Positions 14,677 to 23,519 of a stretch of 26,396 nt of DNA are shown piece after piece; positions within the stretch are counted from its first letter, which is position 1; the number at the start of each line of letters is the position of its first letter. Source of the DNA: Actinomycetes bacterium (GTDB lineage Bacteria; Actinomycetota; Actinomycetes; Mycobacteriales; Micromonosporaceae); NCBI GenBank assembly GCA_021793335.1, contig JAJYSW010000015.1, forward strand, positions 1 through 26,396. The letters run 5' to 3'. The notes beneath the pieces are model-generated. The model ran no database searches. It was not told the origin of the DNA and saw nothing but the letters and a program-made list of their open reading frames with translations. The position numbers were made by a program, and so were the translations under genes.

Positions 14677-15702
14677 TCAGCGGCGGATCGCGTCGGTCTC
14701 GTCCTCGAATTCGCCCATGATCTCCTCCAGCAGATCCTCCATGCCGACCAGACCCGTGATCTCCCGGCCGGGGCCGCCGGTCACCAGCGCCAGCTGCGCC
14801 CGCTGGTGCCGCAACAGCGTCACCGCCCCCGCCACGGTCGTGTCCGCGTCGACCAGCAGCGGTGCCGACGCCAGATCCGTCATCGGCGTCTCGGGCTCGG
14901 CCTGCACGGCGTCGCGGACGTGCACGAGCCCCACCGGCCGGCCCTCGGCGTCGACGACCACGAGCCGCGAACGGCCGGTCTCGCGGCTGCGGCCCTCGGC
15001 TTCGACGGCGGTCGCGGTGTCCCGGATCGTCACGACCTCGGACCACGGCAGCGCGATGTCGCCGACCGGACGGCGCTGCACCTCGATGGCGTGGGCGAGG
15101 ATCTGGTGCTCCGATTCGCCCAGGGACCCCGCCTCGGCCGAAGACCGCAGCAGGTAGCGCAGCTCCTGCGGCGAATGCGCCTGCGCGACCTCGTTCGCAG
15201 GCTCCACCTTGAACGTCCGCAGGATCGCGTTCGCGCCCTCGTTGAGCGCCCACAGGATCGGCTTGGTCACCGTCACGTACGCGGTGAACGGCCAGATCAG
15301 GATCATCGCCGAGGCCTCGGGATGGGTGATCGCCCACGATTTCGGCATCATCTCGCCGACGACCATGTGCAGGAACACCACGATCACCAGCGCGAGGGTG
15401 AACGCGATCGGATGGGCGGCGGCCTCCAGGCCCAGGTGCACCAACGGCACCCCGATCAGGTGCGCGAGCACCGGCTCGGCCAGCGCGCCGAGCCCGATCG
15501 TGCAGGCCGTGATGCCCAGCTGCGCGCCGGCGAGCATGATCGACAGCCGCTTCGTGCCGCGCAGCGCAGCCCGCGCGGCCCGCGAGCCGTCCTGTTCGAG
15601 CCGGTGCGGCCGCGAGGCGACGAGCGCGAACTCGGCGGCCACGAAGAACGCGTTGGCGATCAACAGGAGCAGGGAGATCCACAGTGCCGGTCCGGTGCTC
15701 AT
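14677..15702 (-). CDS. CNNM/DUF21 membrane protein with CBS pair, lacking the CorC_HlyC domain
   Basis: 341 aa. DUF21/CNNM transmembrane domain (about 1-180, starting WISLLLLIANAFFVAAEFAL), then a CBS pair (about 200-335, including SRLVVVDAEGRPVGLVHVRD and ITGLVGMEDLLEEIMGEFED). It ends after the CBS pair, so the C-terminal CorC_HlyC domain of its upstream neighbour is absent. The family is linked to Mg2+ (and Co2+) transport or its regulation, with CBS domains sensing adenine nucleotides. ATG 15702 overlaps the previous stop by 4 bp and has GAGGAGG upstream, which decides the start over longer frames. It probably functions as a pair with its neighbour. Confidence 0.88.
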   Translation of the reverse strand: MSTGPALWISLLLLIANAFFVAAEFALVASRPHRLEQDGSRAARAALRGTKRLSIMLAGAQLGITACTIGLGALAEPVLAHLIGVPLVHLGLEAAAHPIAFTLALVIVVFLHMVVGEMMPKSWAITHPEASAMILIWPFTAYVTVTKPILWALNEGANAILRTFKVEPANEVAQAHSPQELRYLLRSSAEAGSLGESEHQILAHAIEVQRRPVGDIALPWSEVVTIRDTATAVEAEGRSRETGRSRLVVVDAEGRPVGLVHVRDAVQAEPETPMTDLASAPLLVDADTTVAGAVTLLRHQRAQLALVTGGPGREITGLVGMEDLLEEIMGEFEDETDAIRR

Positions 15703-17063
15703 CGTCGCCCCTCCTCGGCGCGGGCGCGCTGCGGTTGCAGCTCGATGGCCTGGGGCACGTGCCTGGAGCAGGAGACGACGACCAACCGCACTGACCGGGG
15801 CGGAGCATGCTCGACGTCGAGGTCCACCTCGACCGCGTCGCCCTCGCGGGCCACCCGCCCGAGTTCGGCCATGACCAGCCCGGCGATCGTCTCGTAGTGC
15901 TCCCCTTCGGGAAGGTCGACGCCGGTGGCGTCGGCGACCTCGTCGATGCGCCAGCGGCCCGGGATGAGCCACGCGCCGCCGGTCAGGGAGACCGGGGCGG
16001 CCTCGAAACGGTCCTGTTCATCGTGGATCTCCCCGACGAGCTCCTCGGCGACGTCTTCGAGGGTGACGACCCCGGCGAACCCGCCGAACTCGTCGACCAC
16101 GCACGCGAGCTGCCGATGCCGCAGCCGCATCTGTTCGAGCAGTCCGGGCAGCGGCAGCGAGGAGGGCACGAGCATCGCCGGATCGGCGATGTCGCCGACC
16201 CTGACCGTCGCGCGCCGCTCCCGAGGCACGCCGATGAGCTGCCCGATGCCGATGACGCCGCGCAGGTCGTCGACGTCGTCTCCGACGACGGGGAAACGCG
16301 AATGGCCTCCCGCCAGCGCCGCGACCGCATCGGCCACGGTCGCGTCGGCCGGCAGGGTGTGGACGTTGACGCGGGGCGTCATCGCCTGCTCGGCGACGAT
16401 CTCGGAGAAGTCCAGGCCGCGGTCGAGCAGCTCGGACAGGCTCGCGTCGAGCACGCCCTCATCGCGGGACAGGTCGATGATCCGGTGCAGGTCTTCGGGG
16501 GTGGCACTGTGTTCGAGCTCTTCGACGGCGTGGATGCCGAGCAGCCGCAGCAGCCGGTTCGAGGCGGTGTCGAAGAAGCGGATCAGCGGCCCGAACACGG
16601 TCAGGTAGGCGTGCGTCGAGGAGGCCAGCGCCAGAGCGAGCGGCTCGGTGCGGGCGATGGCGAGGTTCTTGGGCCCCAGCTCGCCCAGGATCATCTGGAC
16701 GACGTTGGCCACGACGAGCGCGATCGTGATGCCGAGGGCGGCCGAGACCCCGGTGGGGATTCCTGCGACGCCGAACAGTTCGGCCAGGCCCCGCCCGAGG
16801 TACGGCTCTGCGAAGAAGCCCACGAACAGGGCCGTGACGGTGATGCCCAGCTGCGCGCCCGAGAGGGCGAACGACAGCCGCGTGCAGATCTGCAGCGCCC
16901 GATCGGCGCGGGCGGCGCGGCGGGCGTCGGGGCCGGCGGCGATGTCCTCGAGGCGGGATCGGTCGACGGCGGTATAGGCGAATTCGAGGGCCACGAAGAA
17001 ACCCGTGGCGGCCGTGACGGCCAGGATGATGCCGAGGCCGAGCGCGATCAGCACGGCCGACAC
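15699..17063 (-). CDS. CNNM/HlyC-CorC-type membrane protein with CBS pair and CorC_HlyC domain
   Basis: 454 aa, full family architecture: DUF21 membrane domain (about 1-190, beginning LIALGLGIILAVTAATGFFVALEFAY), CBS pair (about 210-335, with SRFPVVGDDVDDLRGVIGI and LACVVDEFGGFAGVVTLEDV), then a CorC_HlyC domain (about 350-435). It is probably a magnesium/cobalt efflux or Mg2+-homeostasis protein. Old annotations call it hemolysin, for which there is no support here. The start is GTG 17063 and shows no strong ribosome binding site; a second in-frame GTG lies a few codons in. It lies 163 bp after hspR with a possible terminator between, so it is probably transcribed separately. Confidence 0.87.
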   Translation of the reverse strand: MSAVLIALGLGIILAVTAATGFFVALEFAYTAVDRSRLEDIAAGPDARRAARADRALQICTRLSFALSGAQLGITVTALFVGFFAEPYLGRGLAELFGVAGIPTGVSAALGITIALVVANVVQMILGELGPKNLAIARTEPLALALASSTHAYLTVFGPLIRFFDTASNRLLRLLGIHAVEELEHSATPEDLHRIIDLSRDEGVLDASLSELLDRGLDFSEIVAEQAMTPRVNVHTLPADATVADAVAALAGGHSRFPVVGDDVDDLRGVIGIGQLIGVPRERRATVRVGDIADPAMLVPSSLPLPGLLEQMRLRHRQLACVVDEFGGFAGVVTLEDVAEELVGEIHDEQDRFEAAPVSLTGGAWLIPGRWRIDEVADATGVDLPEGEHYETIAGLVMAELGRVAREGDAVEVDLDVEHAPPRSVRLVVVSCSRHVPQAIELQPQRARAEEGRR

Positions 17064-17195
17064 CGCTCAAGGGGGCCCGGAGAAGGGGGCTCGTCGTCAG
17101 TGGAAGGCGTTGCCGCCTTCCGGGTTCGTCGCTTCTGTTTCGCTCGGGACATGCGAAGATCCTAGCCGCATCCGGCACGAGGCGGCAGTGCCGTT

Positions 17196-17218
17196 GTCGC
17201 GGGCGCCGAGGCCGCGAC
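17196..17218 (-). terminator. Candidate terminator of the dnaK operon
   Basis: GTCGCGG (17196-17202) and CCGCGAC (17212-17218) form a perfect 7-bp stem with a 9-nt loop, 9 bp after the hspR stop. Confidence 0.5.
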
Positions 17219-17226
17219 CACGGCGG

Positions 17227-17718
17227 TCACCGGCGTTCTCCCCTCCACAGCACGATGTCGGTGCTGCGGCGCTGGAACGGCCCGGCCATGGCGCGCATTT
17301 CGGCGAGCTGGGCGCGGGCGGAACGCAGCTCGTCGACGACGGCGCCGAGCTCGGCCCGCATGGCGGCGACCTCGTGTTCGAGGTCCATGATGCGTTTGAT
17401 GCCCGCGAGGTTGACACCCTCGTCCTGGCTGAGCCGTTGGATCTCGCGCAGCCGGGCCACATCGCGGGCGGAGTAGCGTCGGCCGCCCCCGGGCGTGCGG
17501 GCGGGTTCGACCAGGCCGAGCCGGTCGTATTGGCGCAGGGTCTGCGGATGCATCCCGGCCATTTCGGCGGCGGCCGAGATGGCGAGGATCTTGGCGTCGA
17601 AGTCGACTTCGTCGGCGGACCGGCGACGATAGGCGACCTCGACCACGGTCCGCACTCGTGATTCACGCATGCCGGTCGGGCGCCGGTCGCCGCTCCCTGC
17701 GGTCTCGGAGGCGGTCAC
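17227..17718 (-). CDS. hspR: Heat-shock repressor HspR (MerR family)
   Basis: 163 aa. MerR-type winged helix (about 43-115: AISAAAEMAGMHPQTLRQYD, GLVEPARTPGGGRRYS), then a helical segment (116-150). HspR binds HAIR operators and, with DnaK as corepressor, shuts off the dnaK operon. Such operators are visible upstream of dnaK here. It has a roughly 40-residue N-terminal extension rich in Arg and Ser before the HTH. The GTG at 17718 is chosen because GAGGAGAG precedes it; an internal ATG (17670) has no such site. It lies 98 bp after dnaJ as the last gene of the operon, closing the feedback loop. Confidence 0.93.
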   Translation of the reverse strand: MTASETAGSGDRRPTGMRESRVRTVVEVAYRRRSADEVDFDAKILAISAAAEMAGMHPQTLRQYDRLGLVEPARTPGGGRRYSARDVARLREIQRLSQDEGVNLAGIKRIMDLEHEVAAMRAELGAVVDELRSARAQLAEMRAMAGPFQRRSTDIVLWRGERR

Positions 17719-17816
17719 GGTTCACTCTCCTCGGGTTCGAAGCGGGCAGGCGCACCCGCCCCTGCGGGCGAGCGCGCCCGCGGTACGGCTTCGCCGTGCA
17801 GCTGATCGATGCAACG

Positions 17817-18941
17817 TCATCGGCCTGTCAACTGTTCCAGTTTCGAGCGGTCGACCGGCGGGGCCACGGCGGCGTACCGCTCCAGCGCTTCTCGGGCCTC
17901 GGACGAGAGCGTTTGGGGCACATCGACTTCGACGGTGACGAGTAGATCGCCCTTGCCGGGCACACCGCGGCCCTTGAGGCGCAGCACTCGTCCGGTGGGC
18001 GTGCCGGCGGGGACCTTCACGGTGACCGGCCCGTCGAGCGTGGGGACTTTGATCTGGGCGCCGACGGTGGCCTCGGGGAACGACACCGGCAGCCGCAGCG
18101 TGACATTATCGCCATCGCGGGCGAACAGCGAATGGGTGCGCACGCCGACGTCCACGAGCAGGTCACCGGCCGGGCCGCCCCGCTCGCCGGGTGCGCCGCG
18201 GCCTGCGAGCCGCACGGTCTTCCCGTCGGTGATGCCGGCGGGCACGCGAATGGTGATGACCCGTTCCTTGGTGACCGCGCCGGTGCCGCCGCAGTCCTCG
18301 CACGGGTCCGTGACGATGGTGCCGGTGCCTTCGCAGTCGGGGCACGGCTGTGCGAAGCTGAACGCGCCCTGGTTCTCGGTGACCAGGCCCGAGCCGTTGC
18401 AGCGCAGGCACCGTGACGGGCTCGTGCCGGGCTTGGCGCCCATGCCGTGGCAGGTCTCGCATTCGCTGGGCGCGTGCAGTCGCAGTTCGGTGGTGGTGCC
18501 CTTGACGGCGTCGGTGAAATCGAGCGTGATGTTCGTGCGCAGATCGTTCCCTCGGCGCGCACCGCGCCTCCTGGAGGTGCCCGTGCCGCGGCCGAACAGG
18601 TCGCCGAACAGGTCCGTGAAACCGCCCGCGCCGCCACCGCCGCCGAACAGGTCGTCGAAGTTGACTCCGCCGCCCTGGCCGCCGAAGCCGCCGAATCCGC
18701 CGCGGCCCGACTTCATCAGTTGGATCTGGTCGTACTCGGCCCGCTGCTCGTCATCGTGCAGCACCGAGTACGCCTCCGAGATGCCTTTGAAGCGGTCCTC
18801 GGCATCGGGGGCCCGATTGTGGTCGGGGTGCAGTTCACGGGCGAGTTTGCGGTACGCCCGCTCGATGTCCTTCTTGGAGGCGTCCTGTGGCACGCCGAGC
18901 TCGGCGTAGAAGTCCTTCTCCAGCCATTCCTGCGATGCCAC
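17817..18941 (-). CDS. dnaJ: Chaperone DnaJ (Hsp40)
   Basis: 374 aa, type I DnaJ. The J domain (about 1-75) has HPD at 38-40, followed by a Gly/Phe-rich linker (about 80-130). Four zinc-binding repeats are present: CETCHGMG, CLRCNGSG, CPDCEGTG and CEDCGGTG. The C-terminal substrate-binding domains follow. It delivers unfolded clients to DnaK and stimulates its ATPase. The start is GTG 18941 behind AAGGAGG. It is 44 bp after grpE. Being linked to hspR, it corresponds to DnaJ1 of actinobacteria. Confidence 0.96.
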   Translation of the reverse strand: MASQEWLEKDFYAELGVPQDASKKDIERAYRKLARELHPDHNRAPDAEDRFKGISEAYSVLHDDEQRAEYDQIQLMKSGRGGFGGFGGQGGGVNFDDLFGGGGGAGGFTDLFGDLFGRGTGTSRRRGARRGNDLRTNITLDFTDAVKGTTTELRLHAPSECETCHGMGAKPGTSPSRCLRCNGSGLVTENQGAFSFAQPCPDCEGTGTIVTDPCEDCGGTGAVTKERVITIRVPAGITDGKTVRLAGRGAPGERGGPAGDLLVDVGVRTHSLFARDGDNVTLRLPVSFPEATVGAQIKVPTLDGPVTVKVPAGTPTGRVLRLKGRGVPGKGDLLVTVEVDVPQTLSSEAREALERYAAVAPPVDRSKLEQLTGR

Positions 18942-18985
18942 CGGACGCCTCCTTCAACACTGCTCGTCATCTGACGCGAGCGGAC

Positions 18986-19758
18986 TCAGGAGTCCTTCTC
19001 GCTTTTAGGATCCTCTGCGGCGTCCTCGCCGTCGTCGGCGCCCTTCGTCTCGGACCGCTCGGATTCCTCCGAGGGGGCCTCCTCGGCGGTCTCCTCGCCC
19101 TCGCCGTCCGCGGCTTCGGGGCTCTCATCGGCCTCGTCCGCGGCTTCGGGCTCGGCCGTCGGCTCCTCGGCCGGCTCGTCCGGAGCATCGGCGACGGCCA
19201 CCATCGCCGCACGCAGCAGCCTGTCGCCGATCTTATAACCGCGCCGCATCACATCGATGCAGGTCGGTCCGTCGACGCCGCTCATCTGCATGTGGGCGAC
19301 CGCCTCGTGGATCGTCGGGTCGAACCCGTCGCCCTTCTCGCCGAACGACGACAGCCCCTGCTTGGTCAAGGTGCCGATGAGCTGCTCGGCGACCGAGCCG
19401 AACGGCCCCACCAGGTCCCCGTGGTCACGGGCCCGGTCGAGGTCGTCCAGCACCGGCAGCAGGCTCGACAGCACCGCCGCCGTCGCCAGCTCACCGGCTC
19501 GCGTCTTGTCGCGCTCGACGCGCTTGCGGTAGTTCTGGAACTCCGCGTTGAGCCGCTGCAGGTCGCGTGTGCGCTCCTCCAGCGTCGCCTGGAGCACCGC
19601 GACGGTGTCCTCGGCGGCCTGCCCGTCATCGGATGCCTCGGCGAGGATGTCCTCGACGGTCAGCTCATCGTCGGAGGCGGCCGTGTCGTCGCCGCCGGAG
19701 TCCGGTTTCGCCGCTTCGGCTTCTCCGGACTCATCGGGTTTGCGTTTGTCCTCGTCGC

Positions 19759-19762
<4 letters not shown>
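18986..19762 (-). CDS. grpE: Nucleotide exchange factor GrpE with long acidic C-terminal tail
   Basis: 258 aa. The long dimerisation helix spans about 50-110 (including LNAEFQNYRKRVERDKTR), and the beta domain that contacts DnaK spans about 145-190 (IHEAVAHMQMSGVDGPTCID, RRGYKIGDRLLRAAMVAVA). Residues 1-45 are an acidic disordered leader. Residues 191-258 form a nearly 70-residue Glu/Ala/Asp-rich tail, longer than in most GrpE. GTG 19762 overlaps the dnaK stop by 4 bp (GTGA), so translation is coupled. It releases ADP from DnaK. Confidence 0.95.
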
Positions 19763-21606
<1,844 letters not shown>

Positions 21607-21678
21607 GTTGATCTCCCGGAATAGTGGAACAGATGTCGTCTGGGTGTCTCAGTCGGCCGGGCGGGACCCGTGGCCAAG

Positions 21679-21697
21679 TTGAGTCAGATAGGCTCAT
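21679..21697 (-). promoter_or_regulatory. Second, degenerate HAIR-like half-site
   Basis: TTGAGT (21679-21684), then 7 nt, then GCTCAT (21692-21697). One half matches the HAIR consensus CTTGAGT-N7-ACTCAAG and the other matches 4 of 6. It lies just downstream of the -35 element, 82 bp from the main HAIR centre. Confidence 0.55.
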
Positions 21698-21719
21698 GTT
21701 CTTCCGGAAGACCGTGCAC

Positions 21720-21725
21720 TGTCAA
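21720..21725 (-). promoter_or_regulatory. -35 element of the dnaK promoter
   Basis: On the minus strand a perfect TTGACA (21720-21725) is followed, 18 bp on, by GAACAT (21696-21701), a poor -10. The promoter lies between the two HAIR-type sites. Confidence 0.5.
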
Positions 21726-21759
21726 GGCGAACACGGCCATTGTGACGAAATACACGAAA

Positions 21760-21780
21760 GTTGAGTCGGGTCGACTCAAG
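21760..21780. promoter_or_regulatory. HAIR operator (HspR binding site)
   Basis: GTTGAGT-N7-ACTCAAG, matching the HspR consensus CTTGAGT-N7-ACTCAAG at 13 of 14 arm positions. It lies 154 bp upstream of dnaK and upstream of the -35. Confidence 0.9.
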
Positions 21781-21806
21781 TTTTCACGGAGGCTCCGCCT
21801 CACAGA

Positions 21807-21839
21807 GGCCGCTCGGGGCCTCCTCAGCCCCGCTCGGCC
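21807..21839 (-). terminator. Imperfect hairpin at the end of the small Cys protein gene
   Basis: GGCCGCTCGGGGC (21807-21819) and GCCCCGCTCGGCC (21827-21839) pair at 11 of 13 positions. It overlaps the stop codon of the leftward gene and would insulate the dnaK promoter. Confidence 0.4.
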
Positions 21840-22249
21840 TGGTGCGCGGCCTGGCGAGCGGACTCGCAGCATTGGCCGATGATGTCGTCGGCGATCTCCC
21901 AGGCGTCACAGGGCCAGGCCTGGCCGCAGGCGGAGCAGTCGACGCCCAGCAGCTGTTCGGGAAGGTGCTCACGCCACATGGTGGCCGCGAGTTCCCAGCC
22001 GGTGATCTCGGCGATGCCCGGCGGGGCCTCGATGGGCGGCGGTTCCTCGACGGAGAAGAAGCTGTCCGGCGTCTCGCACCGGGCGCGCCGGCCGTGGGCC
22101 CCCGCGCCGTCCCCGACCGGCCCCTCGGCAGCGGTGTGGCGCGAAGAGCGGCGAGGCGGGGCGCTGCGATCCTGGCGCGGGACTCCGGCCCCGGGGGCCG
22201 CGACCTGCGGAAGCAACGACATCGTTCTCACTGAATGCTGCATGTTCAC
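21824..22249 (-). CDS. Small hypothetical protein with Cys-containing CxxC-x5-C segment
   Basis: 141 aa (from GTG 22249; an ATG two codons in is an equal candidate, as AGGAG serves both). Residues 1-60 are low-complexity Ala/Gly/Arg/Pro sequence. Residues 62-141 look folded (ITGWELAATMWREHLPEQLL) and end in DCSACGQAWPCDAW with Cys105, Cys108 and Cys114, plus Cys127-Cys128. Short actinobacterial proteins with a similar CxxCGxxWPC segment exist; no function is known to me. A small metal-binding site is possible. It lies upstream of the dnaK promoter on the same strand and is not obviously part of that operon. Confidence 0.65.
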   Translation of the reverse strand: MNMQHSVRTMSLLPQVAAPGAGVPRQDRSAPPRRSSRHTAAEGPVGDGAGAHGRRARCETPDSFFSVEEPPPIEAPPGIAEITGWELAATMWREHLPEQLLGVDCSACGQAWPCDAWEIADDIIGQCCESARQAAHQAERG

Positions 22250-22722
22250 GCCATCTCCTGATTCGCCGTCGCTTTCATGTCCTTCGCACTCCTACACCCG
22301 CTTAACGGTCGAGACGCCGGAGAGGACACGGGCATGGACAGGATTCGACGCCCCGGCCCGACCGCGCGCGGCACTCGCGCTTACACGATCGGCCATTCGG
22401 GCTCCGCGCCGCCGCCCGTCATTCCACACCCCCGGCGAGCCCGGGCATCGCACGAGCGCCGACGACGGCCCACGAGCGGGTTCATTGTCGATGTGGCACA
22501 AGCACGTTACGATGCACGTGCATCACCATCGCAGCAAGGGAGCGACTTCACCGGAGTCGAGAAACGTTTTCCTGAAATCGTAACCGACACCGCACCCATC
22601 GCATCATATGGCGATCGAGCTGGTATTTCATACCGGCAACGTAGGCAAAGACTCGGTTAACTTTAAACTATATTGCCCCTTTTGCCCGATTCTGTCCTCT
22701 TCCGGTGTGGCATGATTGCCTC
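22250..22722. other. 473-bp intergenic region, AT-rich at its right end
   Basis: No gene is supported. The right part drops in GC and holds promoter-like and dyad sequences: GAAACGTTTTC (22561-22571), GGTAT-TTC-ATACC (22622-22634) and TATATT (22669-22674). These probably serve the rightward DUF1349 gene. The left 200 bp shows nothing recognisable. Confidence 0.5.
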
Positions 22723-23259
22723 ATGCAATCTCCTTCAGAAGAAGTACAATGGACTGTTGATGGTGGATTGGTCGATCAGTACTTCGAAATCAAGACCACC
22801 TTTCTCCGCCGCGCCGGGGACGAGAACCAACGCGACCACGCCCACGTCTACGGCCTCAAATTGGAAGGGGACGGCGAACTCGCCATGCGGTTCCGGCCCG
22901 AACACCGGCACCAGCACTCCGAGGCCTCTCTCACCATCCGCGTCGACGAGACCAACTGGGTCAAGACCAGCGCCGAATACCTCGGCGGCCAGCACCTCGT
23001 CAGCACCGTCACCACCAGGGACCACACCGACTGGTCGCTCTCACCCGTCGAATCCGAATCCGACGAGATCTGGCTGCGCCTCATCCGCAGCGGCGGCACC
23101 GTCACCGTGGCCCACGCCGACGACGGAGTCGACTACACCACGATCGCCTCGACCTACCTCCCCGGCGGCGTCGCGGCCATGGCCGGCATCGCGAGTGCGC
23201 GCCCGGTGAGCGAAGGATTCTGGGACGCCTCGCACGACCTGGACATCGAGCTCCACTGA
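22723..23259 (+). CDS. DUF1349-family beta-sandwich protein
   Basis: 178 aa from ATG 22723. The sequence fits the DUF1349 family of concanavalin-like folds: FEIKTTFLRR, a middle segment DETNWVKTSAEYLGGQHLVS, TRDHTDWSLSPV, and EIWLRLIRSGGTVTVAHADDG. Related proteins are often annotated as regulators of carbohydrate metabolism without direct evidence. There is no signal peptide. No ribosome binding site precedes the ATG; CATGAT stands 6 nt upstream and could be a -10 for a leaderless transcript. A GTG at 22705 in frame would add six residues. It converges on the GH48 gene. Confidence 0.8.
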   Translation: MQSPSEEVQWTVDGGLVDQYFEIKTTFLRRAGDENQRDHAHVYGLKLEGDGELAMRFRPEHRHQHSEASLTIRVDETNWVKTSAEYLGGQHLVSTVTTRDHTDWSLSPVESESDEIWLRLIRSGGTVTVAHADDGVDYTTIASTYLPGGVAAMAGIASARPVSEGFWDASHDLDIELH

Positions 23260-23423
23260 CCCGAACGGCCCGCACTCAGGGCAACGACGCTCTGAGCATA
23301 GAGGTCGGGGCCGGCATCGCCGCCGGATCCGACCTGTGTGCTCAGCACACATCGAAGCACCGGCCCCTCGGCACCGCCATGCGGCCTTCGCCGATCCCTC
23401 CCGAGCGGGCCGGGCACAGGCGA

Positions 23424-23463
23424 ACGGGCGCGTCTTCCGCTCCGCAGCGGAAGACGCGCCCGT
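23424..23463. terminator. Perfect 18-bp hairpin between convergent genes
   Basis: Arms 23424-23441 and 23446-23463 (core GCGCGTCTTCCGCT) are perfectly complementary, with loop CCGC. It is probably a bidirectional terminator for the DUF1349 and GH48 genes. Confidence 0.75.
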
Positions 23464-23467
23464 CCAA

Positions 23468-23493
23468 GGGGCCCGGCCGACCGGCCGGGCCCC
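23468..23493. terminator. Second hairpin between convergent genes
   Basis: GGGGCCCGGCCG (23468-23479) and CGGCCGGGCCCC (23482-23493) are perfectly complementary; GTCATTCGTC follows. It stands 4 bp after the previous hairpin and 26 bp from the GH48 stop, and is probably the main GH48 terminator. Confidence 0.75.
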
Positions 23494-23519
23494 CGTCATT
23501 CGTCAGCGTTCATGCGCTC

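Noticed and set aside
17048..17152. 34-codon leftward frame MSRAKQKRRTRKAATPST...
   Set aside because: A basic start recalls tiny ribosomal proteins, but the rest does not match bL37 and it overlaps the start of the CNNM gene; only a weak AGGAT precedes it.
22277..22660. 127-codon frame between the Cys protein and DUF1349 genes
   Set aside because: No ribosome binding site and no family resemblance; it runs through the AT-rich promoter stretch.
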